53,825 nt of DNA from Clostridia bacterium (lineage in GTDB: Bacteria; Bacillota; Clostridia; Christensenellales; Pumilibacteraceae). Numbering within the stretch: the stretch's first letter is position 1; every line of letters begins with the position of its first letter. The position numbers and the translations under genes were made by a program. Of the stretch, positions 40,347 through 50,684 are shown in pieces. A model generated the notes under the pieces. That model was not told the DNA's origin. It saw only the letters and a list, made by a program, of their open reading frames with translations, and did not search any database. The stretch is from positions 1-53,825 of the forward strand of contig JAAVYI010000005.1 in the NCBI GenBank assembly GCA_022791055.1, given 5' to 3'.

Positions 40347-41049
40347 AACGGTCTTTACCGACCGCAAGCTGACGGGCGAGCGGGACGAGGATAATCCTTA
40401 CGTGACCTGCGCGCTGTACTTTCTGGTGGCGCTGATGAGTTTGCTGCTGATCTTGGTGGTGTTTGTGGCCATGTGCGAGGTCAACGGCACCAGTATGCGC
40501 GATTCGTACCAACACGGCGACAATATTTTGATGTATCGCTTTGCTAAATCCTTCAAGCACGGCGACGTGATCGTATTCGATATCGAGGAGGCGGGCGAAA
40601 AGGATCGGCTGATCAAGCGCGTGGTCGGCATCGGCGGTGACGAGCTGGTGTTTGTCAAGAGCGGCAAGAATGCCGAAGGCAAGGATACGGCGATCATGTA
40701 CCGCAAGGACGCCGGTGCCGATTCGTTTGTCGCGGTTGACGAGGACTATATTCTCGAAAGCATGTTATACGAAAAGCTCAATGTGGACAAACTCAAAGGC
40801 AAGATCGCCGAGAACACCACGGCGGAAGAGTTGAACCGTTGCAAAATTCAGGTCGACCAAGGGTTTTTGTTCGTTATGGGCGACAACCGCAACGACTCGA
40901 AGGACTCACGCGTATTCGGCGCGGTGACGGAGGCGTCGGTCGTCGGAAAAGAAATTTTCCATTTCACGCAAGGTTCGCTTTTGGAAAAGATTATGCTGCT
41001 CATATTCGGCTCGCCCAAGCAAGCGAGTCTGTTGCCGATATATCTGTAA
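40324..41049 (+). CDS. lepB: Signal peptidase I
   Basis: 241 residues from TTG 40324. One N-terminal membrane helix (about 28-50), then box B NGTSM with the catalytic Ser, RLIKRVVGIGGDELVF with the catalytic Lys, and box E VMGDNRNDSKDSR. Box B has MRDS where MxPT is usual, which is uncommon but tolerated in some Bacillota. It cleaves signal peptides of exported proteins outside the membrane. An insert (about 120-175) separates the Lys and box E regions. Confidence 0.9.
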   Translation: MAKKKGAETVFTDRKLTGERDEDNPYVTCALYFLVALMSLLLILVVFVAMCEVNGTSMRDSYQHGDNILMYRFAKSFKHGDVIVFDIEEAGEKDRLIKRVVGIGGDELVFVKSGKNAEGKDTAIMYRKDAGADSFVAVDEDYILESMLYEKLNVDKLKGKIAENTTAEELNRCKIQVDQGFLFVMGDNRNDSKDSRVFGAVTEASVVGKEIFHFTQGSLLEKIMLLIFGSPKQASLLPIYL

Positions 41050-41067
41050 ACAAGGAGGGAATCTCTT

Positions 41068-41916
41068 ATGGTGAGAATCACAACCGACTCGACGGCCGAC
41101 CTCGGCGAACTGTTTGCCGCGCGCGGCATCGAGGTCATGCCGCTGATCGTGACGCTCGACGGAAACGAGTATTTGGACGGCGTGGATATTCAGCCCGACG
41201 ATATTTTCCGCACGTATAACGAAAAGAAATTGCTGCCCAAAACGGCGGCGCGCAGCAAAGAGAACTTCAAGGAATTTTTCTCGAAGTTGGTAGCCGCCGG
41301 CGACGAAGTCGTGCATATCAATCTGTCGTCGAAGATCAGCATGACGCATGAAAACGCCAAGGCCGCCGCGGCCGAACTCAAAGGCGTCTATGTCGTCGAC
41401 AGTCTCTCGCTGTCGTCCGGCACCGGGCTTTTGGTGCTGTACGCCGACGATCTGCGGCAAAAAGGACTTTCGGCCGACGAGATTTATAAACTGGTTTCGG
41501 CGCGCGTGCCCGCAGTGCAAGCGTCGTTCGTCGTCGATACCATGGAATATTTGCACAAGGGCGGCCGTTGCAGCGGCGTGACCCGCTTTGTTGCCAGCGT
41601 GCTCAAAATCAAGCCGACGATTTTGGTCAAGGACGGCGCAATGACGGTCGGCGCCAAGTATATGGGCGCGTTTGACAAAAGCATTTTAAAATACGTCGAC
41701 AATACGCTGCGCGAGTTCGACACACCCGACTTGACGCGCATTTTCGTTACGCATTCTTACGCCGCACCCGAAACGGTGGCTGCGGTCAAGGCGCGCGTCG
41801 CCGAACTTAAACCGTTTGCCGAAATCATCGAAACGGTCGCGGGATCGACCATCACCAGCCACTGCGGCAAAGGCACGCTGGGCATTCTCTATCTCAACGA
41901 CGGCGGACAAGCATAA
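41068..41916 (+). CDS. DegV family fatty-acid-binding protein
   Basis: 282 residues with AAGGAGGG before the ATG. DegV marks: RITTDSTADLGEL, FRTYNEKKLLPKTAARSKENF, HINLSSKISMTHENA, DSLSLSSGTGLLV, LHKGGRCSGVTRFVASVLKIKPTI, HCGKGTLGILYL. Relatives (FakB) present bound fatty acids to FakA for phosphorylation and entry into phospholipids. Whether this is a true FakB cannot be told here; fakA is not in the window. Confidence 0.92.
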   Translation: MVRITTDSTADLGELFAARGIEVMPLIVTLDGNEYLDGVDIQPDDIFRTYNEKKLLPKTAARSKENFKEFFSKLVAAGDEVVHINLSSKISMTHENAKAAAAELKGVYVVDSLSLSSGTGLLVLYADDLRQKGLSADEIYKLVSARVPAVQASFVVDTMEYLHKGGRCSGVTRFVASVLKIKPTILVKDGAMTVGAKYMGAFDKSILKYVDNTLREFDTPDLTRIFVTHSYAAPETVAAVKARVAELKPFAEIIETVAGSTITSHCGKGTLGILYLNDGGQA

Positions 41917-42026
41917 AGGCCGCGCGAATCGTAAGGGAGAGATGTCGTTTGCATGTGCGAAGGCGGGGCAAAAAGCGGCGTGTAAACTTTTTCACAGGAA
42001 TTTCATCACGAATTTGGGGAAAAGAC

Positions 42027-42055
42027 TTGAATTTCGGTGGAATACGCGATATAAT
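42027..42055 (+). promoter_or_regulatory. Promoter of the transglutaminase-like lipoprotein
   Basis: TTGAAT (42027-42032), 17 bases, TATAAT (42050-42055), then AGGAGTGT and ATG at 42064. The AGGAG lies before or at the expected start site and only 3 bases from the ATG, so translation is probably leaderless or nearly so. Confidence 0.65.
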
Positions 42056-42063
42056 AGGAGTGT

Positions 42064-44643
42064 ATGAAAGCGAAACGTTTTTCTTTTGCCGCGGCCGGTG
42101 CGCTGGCGGTTGCAACGATTTTGGCATGTACCGTTCTTGCGGGGTGCTTTATGTTTCCGACCGTCGGCGGCGGCCGGGTCAGTTCGATTGCCTTCAACGA
42201 GCGATTGATCGAACTGGAGATCGGACAGAGTAAGGAAATTACGGCGTCGATGGTGACGGTCAGCCCGAAGTATGCGGCCGACAAAAGTTTTTATATCGTG
42301 TCGGACGATGATGCCGTCGTTTCGGTGACGGGCGACCGCACGCTTAACGGCATCGGCTACGGGCAAGCCACCGTAACGGCGGTGTCTACGGCCAACGAGC
42401 AAGTGCGCGGGACGGCGATCGTTCGGGTAAACTATGCGTCGGACGTGTCGATGACGCTGACGACGCAGGGCGGCACGGTGACCGACAGCGGCATCGTCAT
42501 TGCCTCGACCGCGCAAAGCGAGCGCATCGAAATGGCGTGTTCGCTATCGGCCGGCGCCGATCCGTCGATGCAAGCGACCTGGAGCGTCAACGGCGCGACG
42601 GTGGAATCGTCGGCGCTTACATATATGTACGACACGCCGACGACGCCGGGCGAATATACGGTGACATGTACGTTAGACAACGATTTGTGCCAAAGCGTCG
42701 CCGTGCGCGTGTTCGATCCCTTTATGTCGACGCCCGAAAGCACGGCGGTCGGCACGCTCGAGCAGACGGACAACTATACGCCGGTCATGCTGTCCGGCAT
42801 TACCGACCTGCCCGCCGACAATCCGCAGCCGGTTTGCGACTGGTACATCAACGGTCGGTACACGGGAACGGGGCAGTACGTATTTGTGCCGCAACAGGCG
42901 GGCGAATATATCATTACGTGTAAGATCAACGGCATTGCGGCCGCGGTCAACGGCGCCGATTATGCCGTCGTGCGTGCCTACGGCAGTCTCACGCCGACCA
43001 ATCTCTTTGTCGATTACGATAACTGCTACCCGAACGTCTATGTCCGTTGGGACGATCCGGGCGTTTTACTCGATTACGAAGTCAAGGTAAACGGCAAGAC
43101 GTACCGCTCGACCAACCGCGCCGACCGCGATCTGTTTTCCGACGCAACGTTCGACGCGAGCAAGATCGTCGACATTTTCGCGGGCGCCGAAATTTCGGTG
43201 CGCTCGCTGGGCGACGACGGGCTGTATACCGAAAGCGAAACGGCGACGGCCGTCACGCTCGAGGCGGTGCCGACGGCGGCGCGCGCCTATTTGTCCGAGC
43301 GGTTTTACGACGGCGCGCGCAACTACTACATTGTCGACGACGCCGAATTTAACGAGGCCTATGCGGCTATGCTGTTATTCCGCCGCGACGAAAGCAACGT
43401 TTCGATGAAAACGTTTATTGCGTATGACCCGGGGAAAACGGCGATGGACATGGCGCGACGCGCGTCGAACATGTCGCAGTTTACCGGCTCGTACTTCATT
43501 TCGGCCGAGGCAACGGCGGTCTCCAAAAATTCGGAAGTGAGCGTCAGCGTCCGCTGCGCGACCGTCAACCGTCCGAGCGCGTATACCGGCGCAGGCGGGC
43601 AGAACGACCGCAACGCCGCGCTCAACGCGCTCAGACCGCACGTCAACTACGACGAGGAAAAGCAGCGCGCGGCCGATTACCGATTCCCGATCGACGACAT
43701 TGCGCAGTCGGTCAAAGTGCAGACCAGCGAAGAGTTGTACTATGTGGCGGAATGCGGATTCCGTCCCGTACCCGACAGCGGCAGCAGCGCCGATCGGATC
43801 TATCGCGCCGCGCGCAGTGCGTTGCTGTCGATCATCACAGAGGACATGACCGACGTCGAAAAGGCGCACGCCATTTACGATTACGTCATGTGGAAGGTGG
43901 TCTACGACAACGAAGTGTTGCGGATCGGGTCGACCGAGCAAAGTGTCAAATACGCCGCGTATTATCTCGAAGGCGTGTTCGGCACGCGCGAAGCGCCGTT
44001 CGCCGTGTGCGACGGCATTGCCAAAGCGTACTCGCTGCTATGCAATATCGAGGGGCTGCCTTGCGTGCGCATTGCCGGCACGGCGTACACGGGCGGCGGT
44101 TGGGGAGGTCACGCCTGGAATAAGGTCTGTGTCGACGGGGCATGGTATAACGTCGATTGCACCTGGGGCGACTACACCATGGGACTGCGTAATAACCGCG
44201 GGCAGATCGTGTACCGCGAAATGGCGACGCACGAATATTTCTTAAAGACCGATGCCGAGTTTGCGCTCGACCACCGCGAGGACACGCCCAACGACTTCCC
44301 GCGCTCGACCGACGTCGTATATAATGTGTACAACGAAAAGATCGCCTTTAACGGCGGCAACGTCGATTTCTATATCATGTCGACCGGCGCGGCCTTGCGC
44401 GACGAACTCAATACGTTGGTCGATTATACCGTTTCCGTCATTCCGAAAAGTTCGTTTACCATCGGCACTACCGTCACGGTGACGGGATATTTCGGTATCG
44501 AGATCCGCATTGCCGATTCGCTCGCCGCGTCTGTCGAGGCGGACAATATCGGCACGATTGTAAACGCGCGCCTTAAGGCGCACAACGTGCGCGGCAGTTT
44601 CCTCGAAACCACCGGCGGCGGCATTATTTTGATCACATTATAA
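42064..44643 (+). CDS. Transglutaminase-like lipoprotein with Ig-type domains
   Basis: 859 residues. Lipoprotein signal ending LAGC (Cys near residue 27). Residues about 35-125 form a bacterial Ig-like (BIG_2) domain (IAFNERLIELEIGQSKEI), followed by two or three more beta-rich Ig/fibronectin-like domains (to about 530). The transglutaminase core is about 580-740: VEKAHAIYDYVMWKVVYDN, FAVCDGIAKAYSLLCNIEG (catalytic Cys), GGHAWNKVCVDGAWYNVDCTWGD (His and Asp). A further beta domain ends the chain. Catalytic triad is complete. It is likely a surface protease or cross-linking enzyme; substrate unknown. Confidence 0.85.
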   Translation: MKAKRFSFAAAGALAVATILACTVLAGCFMFPTVGGGRVSSIAFNERLIELEIGQSKEITASMVTVSPKYAADKSFYIVSDDDAVVSVTGDRTLNGIGYGQATVTAVSTANEQVRGTAIVRVNYASDVSMTLTTQGGTVTDSGIVIASTAQSERIEMACSLSAGADPSMQATWSVNGATVESSALTYMYDTPTTPGEYTVTCTLDNDLCQSVAVRVFDPFMSTPESTAVGTLEQTDNYTPVMLSGITDLPADNPQPVCDWYINGRYTGTGQYVFVPQQAGEYIITCKINGIAAAVNGADYAVVRAYGSLTPTNLFVDYDNCYPNVYVRWDDPGVLLDYEVKVNGKTYRSTNRADRDLFSDATFDASKIVDIFAGAEISVRSLGDDGLYTESETATAVTLEAVPTAARAYLSERFYDGARNYYIVDDAEFNEAYAAMLLFRRDESNVSMKTFIAYDPGKTAMDMARRASNMSQFTGSYFISAEATAVSKNSEVSVSVRCATVNRPSAYTGAGGQNDRNAALNALRPHVNYDEEKQRAADYRFPIDDIAQSVKVQTSEELYYVAECGFRPVPDSGSSADRIYRAARSALLSIITEDMTDVEKAHAIYDYVMWKVVYDNEVLRIGSTEQSVKYAAYYLEGVFGTREAPFAVCDGIAKAYSLLCNIEGLPCVRIAGTAYTGGGWGGHAWNKVCVDGAWYNVDCTWGDYTMGLRNNRGQIVYREMATHEYFLKTDAEFALDHREDTPNDFPRSTDVVYNVYNEKIAFNGGNVDFYIMSTGAALRDELNTLVDYTVSVIPKSSFTIGTTVTVTGYFGIEIRIADSLAASVEADNIGTIVNARLKAHNVRGSFLETTGGGIILITL

Positions 44644-44660
44644 AAATCGGACGAAATAAA

Positions 44661-44696
44661 AAAATTCCCGTATTCGTAACGGATACGGGAATTTTT
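44661..44696. terminator. Bidirectional terminator
   Basis: AAAATTCCCGTAT (44661-44673) pairs with ATACGGGAATTTT (44683-44695). It separates two convergent genes. Confidence 0.88.
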
Positions 44697-44721
44697 GTTT
44701 TGTGATTACGTTCGATGCCTA

Positions 44722-46539
<1,818 letters not shown>

Positions 46540-46569
46540 TTGACATGTCGTGGGATAAAGGTGTATACT
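46540..46569 (+). promoter_or_regulatory. Promoter of the PhnP-like gene
   Basis: TTGACA (46540-46545), 18 bases, TATACT (46564-46569). The short palindrome GTGTGTCACAC follows in the early leader. Confidence 0.7.
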
Positions 46570-46607
46570 GTGTGTCACACGGTTATATAAAAAGAGAGTA
46601 AAGACAT

Positions 46608-47438
46608 ATGGAGATCAAGATACTGGGAAGCGGCGGGGGCGAAGGGTATCCCGCACTGTTCTGCGAGTGCGCGCATTGCAAGGCGGCAAGACGTGCGGGC
46701 GGCAAGAGTTTGCGTTCGCTCAGTCAGACGCTTATCGACGGCAAACTGCTCATCGACCTGCCGGCGGCGACGCACGCGCACTGCCTGGCCGGAGGGTTTA
46801 GTTTAGGCCATGTCGAACATTTGTTGATCACGCACACGCACGCCGATCATTACGTACCCGAAATACTCGACACGCGCGGCGGCTGCTTTGCGCACAACAT
46901 GGCGGCGGAAAAAATGCATATTTACGGCAATAAGGACGTCAAGCGCCGATTCGAAGGGACGTTCGCGCTGTTCCCGATCGGGTCGGAAATCCGCGAAAGT
47001 ATGGAGTTGCACGTCGTGCAAGCGTTCGAACCCTTTACGGCGGGCGAATACAAAATTACCCCTATCAAGGCGTGCCATGCGTTCGACGAGGACGCCCTCA
47101 ACTATATCATCGACGACGGCAAAAAAGCGTTGCTGTATTTGGTCGACAGCGGGTATCCGTATGCCGAGACACTGGCATTCTTGCAAGGCTACGGCAAGAA
47201 GTTCGACTGCGTTATCATGGACGCGACCATGGGCGACAACTACTACAAGGGACACATGAACTTCGAGGAAAACAAGAAGTTGAAAGCGTATCTGACGGAA
47301 GGCATGTGCGACGCAAAAACAAAATTCGTCGTCACGCATATCACGCACAACCATGCCGGCACGCACGAGGACGTGGAAAAGATTTTCGCAGACAGCGGCA
47401 TTGCCGTTGCTTTCGACGGCTACACGGCAAAATTCTGA
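46608..47438 (+). CDS. MBL-fold hydrolase, PhnP-like
   Basis: 276 residues. The N-terminal LGSGGGEGYPALFCECAHCKAARRAGGKSLRS has the Cys triplet (CxCxxC) typical of PhnP-like phosphodiesterases with a structural zinc. Active-site THTHADHY, then KACHAFDEDALNY, LVDSGYP and THITHNHAGTHED. PhnP cleaves cyclic ribose phosphates, but the wider family acts on other cyclic phosphates. No phn genes nearby, so the substrate is open. Monocistronic, ending at a hairpin terminator. Confidence 0.85.
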   Translation: MEIKILGSGGGEGYPALFCECAHCKAARRAGGKSLRSLSQTLIDGKLLIDLPAATHAHCLAGGFSLGHVEHLLITHTHADHYVPEILDTRGGCFAHNMAAEKMHIYGNKDVKRRFEGTFALFPIGSEIRESMELHVVQAFEPFTAGEYKITPIKACHAFDEDALNYIIDDGKKALLYLVDSGYPYAETLAFLQGYGKKFDCVIMDATMGDNYYKGHMNFEENKKLKAYLTEGMCDAKTKFVVTHITHNHAGTHEDVEKIFADSGIAVAFDGYTAKF

Positions 47439-47460
47439 AATACCGATACGATACAACACA

Positions 47461-47493
47461 AAAACAAGCGTGATCGAATCGCGCTTGTTTTTT
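47461..47493 (+). terminator. Terminator after the PhnP-like gene
   Basis: AAAACAAGCG (47461-47470) and CGCTTGTTTT (47482-47491) pair, with an inner GAT/ATC, followed by TT. Confidence 0.8.
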
Positions 47494-47564
47494 CGTGTTT
47501 GCAGCCGTGCATCACCGCCGAAAAAATAAATTTTGCCAAATTTGCAAAAATAGCCGCCGCGAAC

Positions 47565-47612
47565 TTGACGGGGGGGGGTAATGGTATATACTTTTGACAA
47601 GACGTATATACT
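47565..47612 (+). promoter_or_regulatory. Second poly-G promoter
   Basis: TTGACG (47565-47570) is followed by a G run; counting the last base of the -35 the tract is nine Gs (47570-47578). TATACT (47587-47592) is 16 bases away. GTATATACT recurs at 47604-47612, exactly 20 bases after its first copy, and TTGACA (47594-47599) lies between. Confidence 0.6.
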
Positions 47613-47635
47613 GTAATGAATAAGGAAGGTGCGGT

Positions 47636-48637
47636 GTGAAGAAACGGCTTGCGGCGATAGTGTCGTTGATTGTGATAGTGTGTGGGTGCGGCGCCTGTCG
47701 GGGCGGCGTAGCGCCGACACAGGGGCAAATCGCGGTCGTAGCCGTTTCGCAGCAGACGTATGCCGACGCTGAGCAAGCCGTCAAGGCCTATGTGACCCAT
47801 GAACTGCGTTGCACGGAAACGGTGCGCGTACAAACCGTGTGGGGCGACATCATCGAGCAGCAACGCGAATCGATCGGCGCGTCGTATATCGGGCATACGC
47901 GACTGGCCGCGGTTTCTGTCGACGAACTGGCGCTCGACGCGCCGCAAAAGCGCGCGATTCGGTCGGTCGAGCGTGTGGCGGTGCGCGCACGGATTCGACT
48001 GCTCGACCGACCGGAGTCGGCGGCAACCGAAATCCGACAGACGGCATACATTCTGACCTATGCCGATTTGCGCTATGCCTATCTTGTGTCCGACCCCGTT
48101 CCGGGGGAACGCTGGACAAACAGCGACGTAAAGCGTCTGACCGATTGCGGCGCGTTCGCGCGCGTTGCGTACAGCGTTTTTTGCGAGACGATCGACGCGC
48201 AGGGGAATATGTCGTTTGCAGAGGCTTATCAAACCGCACTGACGCCGACGGCTGTCTATCGGGCGACGTACACAAGCCGCGAAAATTTCGACGATCTCCG
48301 CCCCGACAGCGAACGCTATGTTTTGCCGACCGCCGACGGCACGCTTGCCATCGAAAAGCAAGGCGGCGCCTGGACGCAAGCCGCGAGCGGGCAAGAGACA
48401 TTCGCCGAATGCGTGCGCGAAACGCTGCGCGCCATCGCGCAAACGGTGGCGGGCGCGGTCGCCTTTGTTGCGACGGAGACGGGCGCGCAGCGCGAGCATG
48501 TCACCGTAACGACCGCCGACGGCAAGCTGCGGACGGTGACGGAAACCGCTATAGACCGCTCGTCGCGCACCGAATATACCTTTTCCGACTGGGGTACGGC
48601 GACGTTAAAAATCCCCGATTTTTCGGGCGCAAACTAA
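47636..48637 (+). CDS. Predicted lipoprotein of unknown function
   Basis: 333 residues from GTG 47636, with AAGGA upstream. Signal segment KKRLAAIVSLIVIVCGCGAC; one of the cysteines is the probable lipidation site. The rest is an alternating strand/helix pattern with no motif I recognise. The protein would face outward. Its promoter holds a G9 tract like that of the LRR lipoprotein at 9878, which suggests that the two surface proteins may be switched in the same way. Confidence 0.7.
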   Translation: MKKRLAAIVSLIVIVCGCGACRGGVAPTQGQIAVVAVSQQTYADAEQAVKAYVTHELRCTETVRVQTVWGDIIEQQRESIGASYIGHTRLAAVSVDELALDAPQKRAIRSVERVAVRARIRLLDRPESAATEIRQTAYILTYADLRYAYLVSDPVPGERWTNSDVKRLTDCGAFARVAYSVFCETIDAQGNMSFAEAYQTALTPTAVYRATYTSRENFDDLRPDSERYVLPTADGTLAIEKQGGAWTQAASGQETFAECVRETLRAIAQTVAGAVAFVATETGAQREHVTVTTADGKLRTVTETAIDRSSRTEYTFSDWGTATLKIPDFSGAN

Positions 48638-48651
48638 AATTTGTCGACAAC

Positions 48652-48688
48652 AAAAAAACAGGCATTTCGGTCGAAAGCCTGTTTTTTT
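48652..48688. terminator. Bidirectional terminator
   Basis: AAAAAACAGGC and GCCTGTTTTTTT pair around 48664-48676, between convergent genes. Confidence 0.88.
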
Positions 48689-48699
48689 ATCGGGCGATC

Positions 48700-50241
48700 T
48701 CAGTCGCCTTTGATGTCGAGTATTTTGGGGCATATCTCGCCGGCAAACTCCTTTTCGTGGCTGACCAAGATGAGCGCGCCGGGATAGGCCAAAAGCGCTT
48801 TTTTGAGCGCGTCTTTGGCGCGCACGTCGAGGTGATTGGTCGGCTCGTCGAGGATCAGCAGATTGCTTTCGGTGTTGTTGAGTACCGCCAGTTTGACGCG
48901 CACCTGCTCGCCGCCCGACAGATTGCGGATCGGCTTGGTGGCGAGGTCGTTTTTGATCCCGACGGCAGCCAGGGCCGCGCGCACCTTTTTGGTGTCGTAG
49001 CGAGGAAACCGTCCCGAAAAGTAGGAGACGGCCGTCTCGTCGGGATTGGGGAAATTGAGATCCTGCTCGACGTAGCCGAGCTTGACGAACGGATGAAATT
49101 TGAACCCGCCGCCGAGCGGCGCCAAAAACCCGGTCAGCGTTTTCAACAGCGTCGTTTTGCCGATACCGTTGGTACCGCGGATCCACAGCTTGGTTTCCGA
49201 GTCCATACTGAGATCGAAGGGCGGCAGCAGCGGGTCGGTGTAGCCGATTTGCAACCGATTGACGGCGATGATCTCGCGCGTGTGCAGGGCGGTGTAGGGG
49301 AAGGAAAATTCGGCCTCGTATACGGTCGTCGGCTTTTTGATCAGCTCCATTTTCTCCAGCTGCTTTTTGCGCGCGTTGGCCATGCCCGCAGTTGCGGCGC
49401 GCGCCTTGTTGCGGTTTATGTAGTCCTCCATGCGCTCGATCTCGCGCTGCTGGCGCAAATAGCTTTCCTCGTACTGCTTGCGATTCATTTCGGCCTGCGC
49501 CGTGTACTGGCGGTAGTTGCCGCTGTATTTTTTGATCTGTCCGTTTTCGATACTGACGATGCACTTCGACACCTTGTCCAAAAAATCGGTGTCGTGCGAA
49601 ATGACCATGAACGTCCCCTTGACCGTGTTGAGATATTCGACCAGCCATGCGATATGCTCGATGTCGAGGAAGTTGGTCGGCTCGTCCAACAGCATCATGT
49701 CCGGCTCGCTTAAAAGCAGCTTGCACAGCATCAGTTTCGCGCGCATACCGCCCGACAGTTCGGCGACCGGGGTATCGTACCCGTAGCGGCCGACGCCCAA
49801 ACCGTTGGCTACCTTTTTGATCTGTGCGTCGAGGTCGAAAAACCCGGCGTCGGTCAGCGTCTCCAGCATACGGTTGGCTTTGTTGATGAGCGCGTCTAAG
49901 TCCGCGCCCGGTTCGTTCATCTTTTCGTATGTCGCCTCCATGCGCGCGTTGAGTTCGTACAAATGCGCAAAAGACGTTTGCAAATATTCCATCACCGTTT
50001 GGCTGCGGTCGATGTCGGCGTGCTGGTCGAGATAAGCGCGGCGGACGTTGCCTGTCCAAAGCACTTCGCCGTCGTCCTGCGGGATCTTGCCGCTGATGAT
50101 ATTGATGAACGTCGACTTGCCCGCGCCGTTTAATCCGACAACGCCGATATGCTCGCCGTTGTTGATCGTCAAATCGGCCTTGTCGAACAGCAGTTTGCCG
50201 TCGAACGTGTGGGTCAAGCCCTTGATGTCGAGTATGCTCAT
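48700..50241 (-). CDS. ABC-F family ATPase (YbiT-like)
   Basis: 513 residues with two ABC domains and no membrane part. Domain 1: GVVGLNGAGKSTF, LSGGMRAKLMLCKLLLSEPDMMLLDEPTNFLD. Linker about 240-310 is charged and helical (MNRKQYEESYLRQQREIERMEDYI). Domain 2: WIRGTNGIGKTTLLK, LSGGEQVRVKLAVLNNTESNLLILDEPTNHLD. This is the YbiT-like class of ribosome-associated ABC-F proteins, which ease translation through difficult motifs; some relatives give antibiotic resistance. It is last of the pepV-like, trxA, ABC-F set on the minus strand. Confidence 0.93.
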   Translation of the reverse strand: MSILDIKGLTHTFDGKLLFDKADLTINNGEHIGVVGLNGAGKSTFINIISGKIPQDDGEVLWTGNVRRAYLDQHADIDRSQTVMEYLQTSFAHLYELNARMEATYEKMNEPGADLDALINKANRMLETLTDAGFFDLDAQIKKVANGLGVGRYGYDTPVAELSGGMRAKLMLCKLLLSEPDMMLLDEPTNFLDIEHIAWLVEYLNTVKGTFMVISHDTDFLDKVSKCIVSIENGQIKKYSGNYRQYTAQAEMNRKQYEESYLRQQREIERMEDYINRNKARAATAGMANARKKQLEKMELIKKPTTVYEAEFSFPYTALHTREIIAVNRLQIGYTDPLLPPFDLSMDSETKLWIRGTNGIGKTTLLKTLTGFLAPLGGGFKFHPFVKLGYVEQDLNFPNPDETAVSYFSGRFPRYDTKKVRAALAAVGIKNDLATKPIRNLSGGEQVRVKLAVLNNTESNLLILDEPTNHLDVRAKDALKKALLAYPGALILVSHEKEFAGEICPKILDIKGD

Positions 50242-50258
50242 GATTGGTTCCTTTTTCT

Positions 50259-50298
50259 ACGCAAAAGCAAAGCAGTCTGTTGCCGATTGCTTTTGCGT
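50259..50298. repeat. Inverted repeat between trxA and the ABC-F gene
   Basis: ACGCAAAAGCAA (50259-50270) and TTGCTTTTGCGT (50287-50298) are a perfect 12-bp pair. No T run follows on either strand, so it is not a standard terminator. It may protect or attenuate the transcript between the two genes. Confidence 0.6.
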
Positions 50299-50352
50299 TC
50301 CGTGTTAAAAATAGGGTTGTCTCGTAAGGCGGTGCGACGGCCGCCGCATAGG

Positions 50353-50655
50353 TCAGATATTTAACAGACGCTTTAATTCGTCGAGGCTTTGCGTGCCGAC
50401 GGCCTTCGCCTTTTGCTCGCCCTCTTCGAATACGATCAGCGTCGGGATCGAGCGCACGCCGAAACGCATCGCCAGTTCCTCGTTGTCGTCTACGTTGACC
50501 TTTGCGACCTTGACACCGGGCGCTTCTGCCTCGAGCGTTTCGAGAATGGGCGCTTGCGCGCGGCACGGGCCGCACCAGGGCGCCCAGAAGTCGACGATGA
50601 CCTTGCCGCTGCCGATCGTTTCGTTGAAATTGTTTTGATTGAGTTCGGTTGCCAT
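50353..50655 (-). CDS. trxA: Thioredoxin
   Basis: 100 residues. VIVDFWAPWCGPCRAQAPILETL has the WCGPC redox site, and RSIPTLIVFEEG the cis-proline. Cytosolic disulfide reductase, slightly short (usual 104-109) but complete. It starts 29 bases after the M20 gene. No thioredoxin reductase gene in the window. Confidence 0.95.
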   Translation of the reverse strand: MATELNQNNFNETIGSGKVIVDFWAPWCGPCRAQAPILETLEAEAPGVKVAKVNVDDNEELAMRFGVRSIPTLIVFEEGEQKAKAVGTQSLDELKRLLNI

Positions 50656-50684
50656 ATTCGTTTTCTCCTATAAAATAACGATTG

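Noticed and set aside
47809..49713. 634-codon plus-strand frame overlapping the lipoprotein and ABC-F genes
   Set aside because: Both true genes in other frames have clear features; the long frame is low-complexity Arg/Gly-rich.
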